DNA of 64,000 nucleotides from Chloroflexota bacterium (GTDB lineage Bacteria > Chloroflexota > Dehalococcoidia > UBA1151 > TMED-70). The notes under the pieces were generated by a model. It saw nothing but the letters and a program-made list of their open reading frames with translations. It searched no databases and was not told the DNA's origin. This document shows, one piece after another, positions 55,538 through 64,000 of this stretch; the stretch's first letter is position 1, and every line of letters starts with the position of its first letter. The DNA lies in assembly GCA_002721875.1 (NCBI GenBank), contig PBLU01000003.1, positions 141,624-205,623 of the forward strand, read 5' to 3'. Both the position numbers and the translations under genes were made by a program.

Positions 55538-56677
55538 CTATTGAGTAAGTACTAAGTTATTTCTGTGTATAACTTCAGATCCATAATTTTTTTCTACTAT
55601 ATCTATAATTTTTGAACTATTAATACCTTTTATTTTACTAATTTCTTTTGAAGAATAATTAGAAATTCCCCAACCAATTACCTTGTCAATTGAGTTTTTT
55701 ATTCCAATAATATCGCCTCTATCAAAATCACCTGAGGTATTTTTGATTCCGGGAGGAAGAACACTTCCTTTGTTTTTAATTGCTTTTATAGCACCTTCAT
55801 CGAGAGTAATATCACCTTTAGAAGAAGAGTAGCCTGTTATAAGCCATCTCTTTCTAGATTCATTCAGTGATTGTTTGGATAAAAATTTAGTACCTATTAT
55901 TTCTCCAGAAATGATTCTTGTTAAGACATCATTTTCCAAACCTGAAGCAATAAACATCTCAGTACCAGAATTAATAGAAATATTAGCAGCTTGGATTTTT
56001 GAAGTCATTCCTCCAGAACCAATTCCATCAATTGATCCCTCAGCAAAATTGATGATTTCATCAGTAATATCTTCAACGATATTAATTTTTTTTGCATCTT
56101 TTGTAATATTTGGATCTGACGTATATAAACCGTCTATTGTACCTAATAAAATCAATAAATCTGCATCTATTGCATTGGAAACCATTGCTGATAATCGATC
56201 ATTATCCCCATAGACATTCCCTGTCAATTCTTCAGTAGAGACTACATCATTTTCATTAATTATTGGAATAATATCAAGCAATAATAGCTCACTAAGAGTA
56301 TTTCTAATATTTAGATAACCTAGCCTATTTTCAAAATCATTTCTTGATAGAAGAGCTTGGGAAATCATTATTGATCTTTCTGAAAAAAATTTTTCATATG
56401 CATTCATTAAAATTGGCTGACCAATTGAAGCAAGTAATTGTTTTTGCACTATTGAATTATTATTTATATTTACATTTTTTTCATATTTAGAAAGATATTG
56501 ATTACCTGCTGCAACTGCACCTGAGGAAACAATAATCACCTGGTGTTGACTCTTTCTAATAACAGAAATTTGATCACATAAGTTTTCAATAAGTTTATAA
56601 TTTAGGATATTTCCGTTTTCAGTAATAAGATTACTTCCAATTTTTATAACTATTCTTAATTTCTTTTTTGTTGTCAT
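55538..56677 (-). CDS. proB: Glutamate 5-kinase
   Basis: This 379-residue enzyme phosphorylates glutamate in proline synthesis. The amino acid kinase domain covers about residues 5-260 (VIKIGSNLITENG, VIIVSSGAVAAG, NENDVVS, YGDNDRLSAMV, GTIDGLYTSDPNI, GIGSGGMTSKIQAA), followed by a C-terminal PUA domain (about 285-370) that carries the family's optional RNA-binding-like fold. It starts the proB-proA-thrB-lysC run and is divergent from mfd, 59 bp away. Confidence 0.96.
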   Translation of the reverse strand: MTTKKKLRIVIKIGSNLITENGNILNYKLIENLCDQISVIRKSQHQVIIVSSGAVAAGNQYLSKYEKNVNINNNSIVQKQLLASIGQPILMNAYEKFFSERSIMISQALLSRNDFENRLGYLNIRNTLSELLLLDIIPIINENDVVSTEELTGNVYGDNDRLSAMVSNAIDADLLILLGTIDGLYTSDPNITKDAKKINIVEDITDEIINFAEGSIDGIGSGGMTSKIQAANISINSGTEMFIASGLENDVLTRIISGEIIGTKFLSKQSLNESRKRWLITGYSSSKGDITLDEGAIKAIKNKGSVLPPGIKNTSGDFDRGDIIGIKNSIDKVIGWGISNYSSKEISKIKGINSSKIIDIVEKNYGSEVIHRNNLVLTQ

Positions 56678-56736
56678 AACTTTTTTATAAAAATTTTATT
56701 TCTTTCGTATAAAATATAGTTTATCGGATTAAGATT

Positions 56737-59700
56737 TTGAATAATTTGGTAAGTTTAAGCAGTTTACTTCATAATGAGCCTACATTTAAACATGTAGTTG
56801 GCGAACTGCGCTCAAAAAATAGTCCAAAAATACTTTCTCCAAAAGAAGCTCATCCATTTATTATTTCATCCATTGTCCAATTAGTAAAAAAACCTACGTT
56901 AGTTCTTACGTCTAACCCAGAAGAATCTAGAGAATTAGTTGATAATCTGAATTTTTGGAGTTCTAAAACAACTAACTTAAATTTTAACGAACGGAATGAA
57001 ATATTTCTAGAAAAATATAAACCAGATAACAAAAATGCTATTGAAAGAATGAGATGCCTAGAAGCACTTTATAAGGGCCAATATAATAATAAATTACCCA
57101 TTGTCTGTTCTTCTATTCAATCATTAACTACAAATACAATTTCAAAAAACTTATTCGCAAAATTATGTATAGACTTGAGAACAGGAGATAAGATTACTCA
57201 AAGGGAACTTGTGAACAAAATAGTCTTGTCCGGTTATAAAAACACTTCTATAGTAGAGTCAGTTGGAGAATTTGCAGTCAGAGGAGATATTATAGATATA
57301 TTTACTTTGAATATGAAAGATCCAATAAGAATTAATTTTTTATATGATTCTATAGAGTCAATAAAAATATTTGAATCATCTTCTCAGATAACATATAAAA
57401 CAGTAAAAGATATTTTTATTTCTCCAGTATCTGAAACAAATACTCTTTCTAGAAATATTGATGACTTGATGAAGCAGAATAAGAAATTCTTTGAAAATCC
57501 CAAAAATAAAGATATAAATTTTACTATTTCTAATCTTTCAAAGATTATTGAGGGAGAATCAGAAGATTTAATAAATTATTATTCCGGTTTTTTTGACAAA
57601 GGATCAATAGTAAATTTTTTAAGAAATGAATACTTAATAATAAAATTAGAAAACTATAATCTTAATCATGAATTAGAAAATACAAAGAATAGAAGAAATT
57701 CAATTCTAAAAACTAAGATAAATAATAAGGAAATAAACTCAAATTTTCCAGCTCCCTATGATAGCCCTAATTCTTTATTTTTTTTGGAAGAAGAAAAAAT
57801 GCTTTTGGAAATCAATCAAAGATCCTATGAAAATAAAAACCATTTTAGATTGAAAATTTCAACTCCTAAAATTCAAAAGTTAAATGAAAACAAAATTAAG
57901 AGATTTCTAAATGATAAAGAAAAGAATGAAAAAGTTATAATTTCTACTGATTATCCAAGGAGAGTTAAGGAGATTTTAGAAATATCAAATATTGAAATTT
58001 TTGATGATATTCAAGAAATATCAGCAAATAAATATAATATTATTTCTAAAAATATTGGTCAGGGTTTTAAGATAAATGACGGAAAAAATTTCTTTACCAT
58101 ACTCACAGATAAAGAACTGTTTGGGATGAAGAAAAAAAGAACCATTAAATCATATTCAAATAATATACCTTCAGCCATTTCTTCTGAACCTTTTAAAATC
58201 GATGACTTTGTAGTTCATATTGATCATGGAGTAGGTAAATTTATAGGAACGACTCAAATTGATTCCACTAAAAGAGAGTTCATCGTAATTAATTACAAAA
58301 ATGATGATAGGTTATATGTCCCATCTGAACAAATAGACAGAATTCAACTATATAAATCATTTCAAAAAGAGGATCCAAAACTAGATACTTTAGGCTCTCA
58401 AAGATGGATAAAATCAAAAAATAAAGTGCAAAGGTCCATAGAAATATTAGCTGTTGAGCTACTTCAAATATATGCTGCAAGAGAAAAAATCAAAGGAAAG
58501 AGTTTTAAAAAAAAATCAGAATGGTATAAAGAACTAGCGGAATCTTTTGAATTTATTGAAACTCCTGATCAAGAAAAGGCTATAAATGAAATTAATTTAG
58601 ACCTTGAGTCTAAAAAGCCAATGGATAGGTTACTTTGTGGAGATGTTGGATTTGGAAAAACAGAAGTAGCCATTAGGGCTGCATTTAAGGTTGTAGAAAA
58701 TGGATTTCAAGTAGCTATATTAGTTCCGACTACAGTGCTTGCTTTACAGCATTATGAAACCTTCAAAGAAAGATTAAATCCTTTCCCTATTGAGATAGAA
58801 TATATTTCTAGATTTATTTCAAACTTAGGCCAGAAAAATATCTTAAAAAAACTTTCAGAAGGAAAAGTAGATATTTTAATAGGCACACATAAACTTATTC
58901 AAAATAATATAAATTTTAAAAACTTAGGTCTATTAATAATTGATGAAGAACATAAATTTGGAGTTAATCAAAAAGAAAATATTAAGCAAAAAGAAATTGA
59001 TATTGATGTATTAAGTCTAAGTGCAACACCAATCCCTAGAACCCTAAGTTTAGCGCTAAATGGAGTAAGAGATCTAAGCATGATTAACACTCCACCAGAG
59101 AATCGAATTCCAGTAAATACTTACGTATCAAATTTTTCAGATGACTTGATAAGAGAAGTAATACTAAGAGAGATCGATCGTAAAGGTCAGATATTTTTTG
59201 TTAATAACGAAATCCATAACATAGAAATTCTTGCTCAAAGAATAAGAAAAGTTGTTCCTGAAGCTAAAATTTCTATCGCTCATGGACAAATGGAAAAGAA
59301 TAATCTTGAAAATATAATTAAGGACTTCAACTCAAAGAAAACTGATATTTTAGTCTGTACAACAATAATCGAATCCGGAATAGATATGCCAAATGTAAAT
59401 ACTCTTATAGTTAATAATTCTCATAAATTTGGGCTTTCTCAGCTCTATCAAATGAAGGGAAGAATAGGAAGAAGTGAAAAAACTTCTTATGCATATTTTT
59501 TAACTCCTAGCAGTTCAAGAATTAATGATATTTCTGAAGAAAGATTAAATGCTATAATTTCATCATCTGAGTTTGGATCAGGATATGATATTGCAATGAG
59601 AGATCTAGAAATTAGAGGGGCTGGTAATATTTTAGGAAAAGAGCAAAGTGGTCATATAAGTTCTATAGGGTATGAACTTTATAATTCTTTACTTATTTCA

Positions 59701-60222
59701 GCAATAGAGTCATTAAAAAATGGAGAAGAAAGTAACTTAAATTTTTTCTTAATGAATACTGTAGATATTAAGATAAACGCTAGAATTCCTGAAGAATACA
59801 TTGAAGATATCAAGGTAAGGTTAAATATTTATATGAGATTATCAAAGTTAAGAAAAGTTAAAGAGTTATTAGAATTACAAAAGGAAATTAAGGACAGATT
59901 TGGGCAAGTGCCTGAAGAACTAAAAAATTTATTCTTAATTAACAGAATTAAGATTTTATGTCATGAGTACAAGCACATAAGCTCTATAAAAGGAGATGAA
60001 AATAAAATACTTATTAGATTTGATGAACCTATAATTGGAATCAAAAATATTTTAGAGAATAAAATTGAAGCAAATATTGAAATAAAAACAAAAACAATGA
60101 TATTTTCTTCAGAAAATCAACAAGAAACTCTTAAAGAATTACTAATTTTACTAGAGAAACTAATTATTATAGATAAAGAAATTTCAGAAAAATTTGAACA
60201 AGCAATTTCTTCACTAAATTAG
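56737..60222 (+). CDS. mfd: Transcription-repair coupling factor
   Basis: This 1161-residue ATP-dependent translocase removes stalled RNA polymerase and recruits UvrA to the damaged strand. The N-terminal UvrB-like region is divergent. The RNA polymerase-interacting module is FKIDDFVVHIDHGVGKF (about residues 485-501) and the following Tudor-like strands. The helicase domains show GDVGFGKTEVAIRAA near 638, DEEHKFGV near 738, LSATPIPRTL near 764, IESGIDMPNVNTLIV and the QMKGRIGRS motif near 905. The C-terminal TRCF domain is complete. The first codon is TTG. It is divergent from proB. Confidence 0.96.
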   Translation: MNNLVSLSSLLHNEPTFKHVVGELRSKNSPKILSPKEAHPFIISSIVQLVKKPTLVLTSNPEESRELVDNLNFWSSKTTNLNFNERNEIFLEKYKPDNKNAIERMRCLEALYKGQYNNKLPIVCSSIQSLTTNTISKNLFAKLCIDLRTGDKITQRELVNKIVLSGYKNTSIVESVGEFAVRGDIIDIFTLNMKDPIRINFLYDSIESIKIFESSSQITYKTVKDIFISPVSETNTLSRNIDDLMKQNKKFFENPKNKDINFTISNLSKIIEGESEDLINYYSGFFDKGSIVNFLRNEYLIIKLENYNLNHELENTKNRRNSILKTKINNKEINSNFPAPYDSPNSLFFLEEEKMLLEINQRSYENKNHFRLKISTPKIQKLNENKIKRFLNDKEKNEKVIISTDYPRRVKEILEISNIEIFDDIQEISANKYNIISKNIGQGFKINDGKNFFTILTDKELFGMKKKRTIKSYSNNIPSAISSEPFKIDDFVVHIDHGVGKFIGTTQIDSTKREFIVINYKNDDRLYVPSEQIDRIQLYKSFQKEDPKLDTLGSQRWIKSKNKVQRSIEILAVELLQIYAAREKIKGKSFKKKSEWYKELAESFEFIETPDQEKAINEINLDLESKKPMDRLLCGDVGFGKTEVAIRAAFKVVENGFQVAILVPTTVLALQHYETFKERLNPFPIEIEYISRFISNLGQKNILKKLSEGKVDILIGTHKLIQNNINFKNLGLLIIDEEHKFGVNQKENIKQKEIDIDVLSLSATPIPRTLSLALNGVRDLSMINTPPENRIPVNTYVSNFSDDLIREVILREIDRKGQIFFVNNEIHNIEILAQRIRKVVPEAKISIAHGQMEKNNLENIIKDFNSKKTDILVCTTIIESGIDMPNVNTLIVNNSHKFGLSQLYQMKGRIGRSEKTSYAYFLTPSSSRINDISEERLNAIISSSEFGSGYDIAMRDLEIRGAGNILGKEQSGHISSIGYELYNSLLISAIESLKNGEESNLNFFLMNTVDIKINARIPEEYIEDIKVRLNIYMRLSKLRKVKELLELQKEIKDRFGQVPEELKNLFLINRIKILCHEYKHISSIKGDENKILIRFDEPIIGIKNILENKIEANIEIKTKTMIFSSENQQETLKELLILLEKLIIIDKEISEKFEQAISSLN

Positions 60223-60277
60223 TTTATTTTTGAATTCATGCTTTGTGTTATTATCTAAGTTATATATTCATCAAAAC

Positions 60278-60282
60278 AGGAG
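60278..60282 (+). promoter_or_regulatory. Ribosome binding site fixing the dehydratase start
   Basis: AGGAG lies 5 nt before the GTG at 60288. The upstream in-frame ATG at 60243 would add 15 residues unlike the family and lacks its own site. Confidence 0.7.
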
Positions 60283-60287
60283 AAGAT

Positions 60288-62291
60288 GTGACTTCACAAA
60301 AAAAAATCAAACCTTCTTTTATAGATATAATTGAAGGTGGTTCTGAAGCTAATTACACTATTAAAACGCATGCAGAAGGACCTAAAGGCAAGATACCTTT
60401 TACACCTGAGATTCTTATAAACGAACCAAGTGGTAACCATTTCGGTCTAACTCAAAATGCTGGAATGGGTTGGAACCCTCAAGAATTACTCAGAAAACAA
60501 TACTTAATTCTATCTACATGCGGAGGTATAAAAGATAGTGATGGTGAACCTATAGCTTTAGGATTTCATACTGGACACTGGGAACTTTCAAATCTAGTAG
60601 AAGAATCAGCAAATACTATAAAAGAGCTGGGTGGTCTTCCTTTTGCTGCATTTTGTTCGGATCCTTGTGATGGAAGAACACAAGGAACAACAGGAATGTT
60701 TGATTCTTTACCATACAGAAATGATGCCGCAAAAGTTTTACGTAGATTAGCTAGGTCTTTACCAACAGCAAAAGCTGTTATGGGAATAGCTTCATGTGAT
60801 AAAGGCTTGCCAGCAATGATGATGGCTCTTGCAGGAATGAAAGACAAGCCATCGATAATTGTACCTGGTGGTTCAACACTTGCACCAGAAAATGGAGAAG
60901 ATGCAGGGAAAATACAATCAATTGGTGCACGATTTTCACAGGGAGAAATAACATTAGATTACGCTCAAGAGATGGGGTGCAAAGCTTGTGCATCTCCTGG
61001 AGGCGGATGTCAGTTTCTTGGAACTGCCGGAACTTCTCAAGTTATAGCGGAGTCTCTTGGCATAGCATTAACACACACTGCATGTACGCCGAGCGGTACT
61101 CCTGCATGGTTTCATAACGCAAAAAGATCTGCAAAGGCACTGCTGAATCTTGAAGAAGATTCAATAAATATTGAAAAAATACTAACTGATAAGGCATTTG
61201 AAAACGCAATGGTTGTACATGCAGCATGTGGAGGTTCAACAAACTTATTACTTCATTTACCTGCAATAGCTCATGCGGTGGGTAGGAAGAGAATGACTGT
61301 TGATGACTGGTCAAGAATTAATAGTTATGTACCAAGACTTGTAGATGTATTACCAAATGGACCTGTTGGACACCCAACTTCACAATTTTATGCAGCAGGA
61401 GGAGTACCTGAAGTTATGCTTAATCTAAAAAGGCTGGGATTATTGAATTTAGATGAATTGACAGTTTCTGGAAAAACATTAAGAGAAAATCTCGAGTGGT
61501 GGGAAGAGTCTGAGAGAAGAAAATACGTTAGAAAATATTTATTTGAAAAGGATGGTGTAGATCCAGAAAATGTAATAATGAATAAAGCTAACGCAACTCT
61601 TAGAGGGCTAACATCAACAGTTACTTTCCCAAAAGGAAATATTGCACCAGAGGGATCTGTAATAAAATCTACGGCTATTGATCCTGAAGTAATAGATAAA
61701 GATGGTGTATACAGAAATACAGGACTTGCGAGAGTATTCAACTCTGAAAAAGAAGCAATGAGAGCAATAAAATCAACAGGTCCTGACAAGTTAAAAAAGG
61801 GAGAAATTTTAGTTATTATATGCGGAGGACCTATTGGAACAGGGATGGAAGAGACTTATCAAATTACTGCCGCTTTGAAACATTTATCTTATGGAAAATA
61901 TATTGCCCTATTAACTGATGCTAGATTTTCAGGCGTTTCTACAGGTGCTTGTATTGGCCATATCGGTCCAGAGGCACTAGCAGGTGGGCCAATTGGCTTG
62001 CTAAAAGATTCAGATCTTATTGAAATAGAGATTGATACTAAAAAACTGGTAGGATCAATTAATTTAGTAGGAGAAGGAAAAAATAATAATGGGTCAGACT
62101 GGGGAAGTAAAGAATTATCGATAAGAAGTGCATCTTTAGAAATCAAGCCAGATGAAAAATTACCTGATGATACAAGATTATGGGCAGCACTACAGGATGT
62201 AAGTGGAGGTACTTGGGGTGGATGTGTTTATGATGTAGATAGCATTATTGAAACATTACAAGCAGGTAAAGAAGCCTTAAAGAAAAAATAA
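60288..62291 (+). CDS. YjhG/YagF-family dehydratase (D-xylonate dehydratase type, IlvD/EDD superfamily)
   Basis: This 667-residue protein belongs to the superfamily of dihydroxy-acid dehydratases and sugar-acid dehydratases with an iron-sulfur cluster. The motifs match the E. coli YjhG/YagF branch, not IlvD. These include a KTHAEGPKGKIPFTPEILINEPSG start, NAGMGW, DPCDGRTQGTTGMFDSLPYRNDA, ASCDKGLPAMMMALAG, GCKACASPGGGCQFLGTAGTSQ, and PEGSVIKSTAID. The cysteines in DPCDG, ASCDKG and GGGCQF are the candidate cluster ligands. IlvD is about 560 residues; YjhG is about 655. It would convert D-xylonate, or a similar aldonate, to a 2-keto-3-deoxy acid, matching the sugar-acid theme at 3-13 kb. Confidence 0.9.
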   Translation: MTSQKKIKPSFIDIIEGGSEANYTIKTHAEGPKGKIPFTPEILINEPSGNHFGLTQNAGMGWNPQELLRKQYLILSTCGGIKDSDGEPIALGFHTGHWELSNLVEESANTIKELGGLPFAAFCSDPCDGRTQGTTGMFDSLPYRNDAAKVLRRLARSLPTAKAVMGIASCDKGLPAMMMALAGMKDKPSIIVPGGSTLAPENGEDAGKIQSIGARFSQGEITLDYAQEMGCKACASPGGGCQFLGTAGTSQVIAESLGIALTHTACTPSGTPAWFHNAKRSAKALLNLEEDSINIEKILTDKAFENAMVVHAACGGSTNLLLHLPAIAHAVGRKRMTVDDWSRINSYVPRLVDVLPNGPVGHPTSQFYAAGGVPEVMLNLKRLGLLNLDELTVSGKTLRENLEWWEESERRKYVRKYLFEKDGVDPENVIMNKANATLRGLTSTVTFPKGNIAPEGSVIKSTAIDPEVIDKDGVYRNTGLARVFNSEKEAMRAIKSTGPDKLKKGEILVIICGGPIGTGMEETYQITAALKHLSYGKYIALLTDARFSGVSTGACIGHIGPEALAGGPIGLLKDSDLIEIEIDTKKLVGSINLVGEGKNNNGSDWGSKELSIRSASLEIKPDEKLPDDTRLWAALQDVSGGTWGGCVYDVDSIIETLQAGKEALKKK

Positions 62292-62292
62292 A

Positions 62293-63582
62293 ATGACAAT
62301 AAAGATAGTTTCTGTAAATAAAAATAATGTCTTCGAATGGAGAAACGCTGTGAGAAGAGTGTTTGGAGACATATCAAAAGAGTCTGATGTTGAAAGATTA
62401 GTAAAAGATAGACTAATGATTCAAATAAATGATTGGACAGAAAACAATAATAATCAAGATATGAATCGTTTGATTGGTGCTTATGATGATAAATCTAAAT
62501 CGATTGTAGGAACTGGTGGAGCTGACAAATATAAAATTACTACTCCGGGCGGTAATTCATTAAGTATGGCGGGAATAGCTTACATGGGAACAGCCCCTAC
62601 TCATAAAAGAAAAGGTATTTTTAGAATGATGATGAATGAGCTACATTTGCAAGCTAAGAATAGAGGCGATTCATTAGCAGGTCTATGGGCGTCTCAATCT
62701 TTACTTTATTCTAGATTTGGATACGGACTAGGTACCTTACGGGAAGACTGGACTATCAATACGAAAAATACGAAATTATTAAAAGATACAGATAAAAACA
62801 TTGATTTAGAATTTGTAAATAAAGATAAAGCCCTTTCTGTAATACCTAAAATTTATGATACAGCTAGAAAAACACAAAATGGTTTTACAGATAGGACTCA
62901 AGGCTATTTTAATTATTTATTTTATGAAGATGCAGAAACTAGACACAATAAATCAGGCATGAGTGGATTATTTTTTGTAGTAGCTTACAGAGAAAAAAAA
63001 CCAATTGGTTATGTTTTTTACAATATAAATAAAGAATCTGGAATTGCTCATGAAGATGACAAAGGAGAACTTGTAGTTCAAGAATTAGTGTCTTTAGATT
63101 CAGAATCAAATATAGCATTATGGAACTTTATTTTCGGAGTAGAGTTAGTTGGAACAATTTCAATTAATAGAAGAGGATCTAATGATCCTTTATACTTTCT
63201 TCTTGAAAATCCTAGAATGCTTAGTAGAAATACTATTGATGGACTGTGGGTCAGAATTATAGATCCAAAAAAATTTTTGGAAGGAAGAATATATAATTCA
63301 GAAGGAAATTTTTGTATTGAACTAACAGGTCAAAATCAAAATGACATTGAAGGAGTATATTCTTTTGAAACAGATGGTAAAAATACTAAAGTTAAAGAAT
63401 CAAATTCAAAACCTGATATTACCATGAGGCCTTCAGATTTAAGCTCATGTTATTTCGGAGGGATAACAGCAATGGAATTGTATAAATCAAATAATATTCT
63501 TTGTGAAAACCTAAAAAAATTGGAAGAATTCTCAAGAATTTTTAGTGTAACAAACACACCTTGGTGTAATACAGATTTCTAA
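62293..63582 (+). CDS. Eis-type GNAT N-acetyltransferase
   Basis: This 429-residue protein has the Eis layout: an N-terminal GNAT domain with the acetyl-CoA loop THKRKGIFRMMMNE (about residues 99-112) and QSLLYSRFGYG near 136, a second GNAT-like domain, and a C-terminal SCP2-like domain (about 290-425) ending near a PWCNTDF motif, where the terminal carboxylate of Eis proteins acts in catalysis. Family members acetylate aminoglycosides and other amines, but the native substrate of environmental Eis proteins is unknown. It starts 1 bp after the dehydratase stop and its TAA overlaps the next ATG by one base. Confidence 0.9.
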   Translation: MTIKIVSVNKNNVFEWRNAVRRVFGDISKESDVERLVKDRLMIQINDWTENNNNQDMNRLIGAYDDKSKSIVGTGGADKYKITTPGGNSLSMAGIAYMGTAPTHKRKGIFRMMMNELHLQAKNRGDSLAGLWASQSLLYSRFGYGLGTLREDWTINTKNTKLLKDTDKNIDLEFVNKDKALSVIPKIYDTARKTQNGFTDRTQGYFNYLFYEDAETRHNKSGMSGLFFVVAYREKKPIGYVFYNINKESGIAHEDDKGELVVQELVSLDSESNIALWNFIFGVELVGTISINRRGSNDPLYFLLENPRMLSRNTIDGLWVRIIDPKKFLEGRIYNSEGNFCIELTGQNQNDIEGVYSFETDGKNTKVKESNSKPDITMRPSDLSSCYFGGITAMELYKSNNILCENLKKLEEFSRIFSVTNTPWCNTDF

Positions 63583-64000
63583 TGATAAGCAATTTTCAAA
63601 AGAAATATTTAGTTTCAGGAATGACTTGTGATGACTGTGTTCAATCAATAAAAACTAAACTAGAACTTGAATCAGATATATTAGAAGTTAATATAAACCT
63701 AAGCTCAACTGAGATGCATTTATCATCTAATAAAATTTATTCTACTCAAGATCTTAATAACTTAGTTAAAAATATCGGATCATATACCTTTAATGATGAA
63801 TCTAATAAAAAAAACTATATTTCAGGAGTATTATCTTACTTTGATATCTATAAGCCTATTTTTATTTCTCTTTTTATAGTTTTTGTTCTGGCAATAATCT
63901 CATCAATAAAGGGAGATTTTAAAATCTCTGAATTCATGCGTTATTATATGGGTTATTTTTTTATAATATTTTCTTTCTTGAAGCTACAAAATATCAGACT
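63582..64000 (+). CDS. HMA-domain membrane protein, MauE/DoxX-like (C-terminus cut by window edge)
   Basis: About 139 codons are visible. The first 70 residues are a heavy-metal-associated domain with the copper-type GMTCDDCVQ motif (residues 13-21). After a short linker a transmembrane helix (about 88-106) is followed by FMRYYMGYFFIIFSFLKLQNI, which resembles the MauE/DoxX-type domain found fused to HMA domains in many environmental bacteria. The ATG overlaps the acetyltransferase stop by one base (TAATG), so they are probably in one operon. A role in metal handling or redox protein maturation is inferred. The remainder lies outside the window. Confidence 0.72.
   Translation, partial: MISNFQKKYLVSGMTCDDCVQSIKTKLELESDILEVNINLSSTEMHLSSNKIYSTQDLNNLVKNIGSYTFNDESNKKNYISGVLSYFDIYKPIFISLFIVFVLAIISSIKGDFKISEFMRYYMGYFFIIFSFLKLQNIR

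Noticed and set aside
61388..61789. 133-codon minus-strand frame inside the YjhG-type dehydratase
   Set aside because: It is a shadow of the strongly conserved dehydratase coding sequence.
60288..62291. Annotation as IlvD dihydroxy-acid dehydratase
   Set aside because: Length and motifs agree with YjhG/YagF xylonate dehydratase rather than IlvD.
1..64000. tRNA, rRNA, CRISPR arrays, insertion sequences, prophage
   Set aside because: All intergenic gaps are short and AT-rich; I saw no cloverleaf, repeat-spacer pattern, transposase, integrase or terminal inverted repeats.

Overview
The window is about 64 kb of a very AT-rich (roughly 30% G+C by eye), tightly packed bacterial chromosome. Genes abut or overlap by a few bases, the longest stretch without an intact gene is about 356 bp, and I see no rRNA, tRNA, CRISPR array, phage gene or insertion sequence. 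Several features suggest a streamlined free-living, probably marine, member of the Chloroflexota close to the SAR202 / Dehalococcoidia lineage: paralogous enolase-superfamily, HpcH aldolase and Ldh2-type dehydrogenase genes, a eukaryote-like type 2 IleRS, the rpmB / fakA-fakB-recG arrangement, a dnaG-rpoD pair, and the low G+C. This placement is inference from gene content; nothing here is a definitive taxonomic marker.

Layout. 1-1281: truncated RNase Y. 1425-3335: a class III CoA-transferase, then a lipoprotein gene translationally coupled to a 53-residue membrane protein. 3417-13066: a catabolic island with two HpcH/HpaI aldolases, tandem Ldh2 dehydrogenases, a formylglycine-generating enzyme, two enolase-superfamily dehydratases, an FKBP lipoprotein and a D-aminoacylase-type amidohydrolase. 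13140-20750: leuS, recG, fakB (DegV), fakA (DAK2) and rpmB. 20737-27235: rpe and an arginine operon argJ-argB-argD-argG-argH read on the minus strand. 27381-36182: a thioredoxin-reductase-like flavoprotein, a DUF362 protein, an amidohydrolase, type 2 ileS, a YihY membrane protein, and a pterin-binding methyltransferase paired with a methylenetetrahydrofolate-reductase-like protein. 36276-39867: a five-gene potassium-uptake operon with one TrkH-type channel, a UspA-like protein and three TrkA-type proteins. 39879-41224: pheA and two small membrane or envelope proteins.

41322-49467 is a minus-strand housekeeping series: mazG, lysA, holB, cmk, plsC, then a decayed dGTPase remnant, dnaG and rpoD. 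49492-52145: a TIGR01906 membrane protein, a HAD hydrolase, and recF, which seems to lack a canonical start codon. 52147-56677: a proB-proA-thrB-lysC amino-acid operon. 56737-64000: mfd, a YjhG/YagF-type sugar-acid dehydratase (easily mistaken for IlvD), an Eis-type acetyltransferase, and the start of an HMA-domain membrane protein.

How the genes work together. The island and the YjhG-type dehydratase give the parts for sugar-acid breakdown: dehydration to 2-keto-3-deoxy acids, retro-aldol cleavage to pyruvate plus an aldehyde, and 2-hydroxyacid oxidation. The formylglycine-generating enzyme implies sulfatases elsewhere in the genome, so sulfated polysaccharide sugars are a plausible but unproven source. 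The most distinctive observations are this island, the dgt remnant, the recF start, and the three-TrkA potassium operon.
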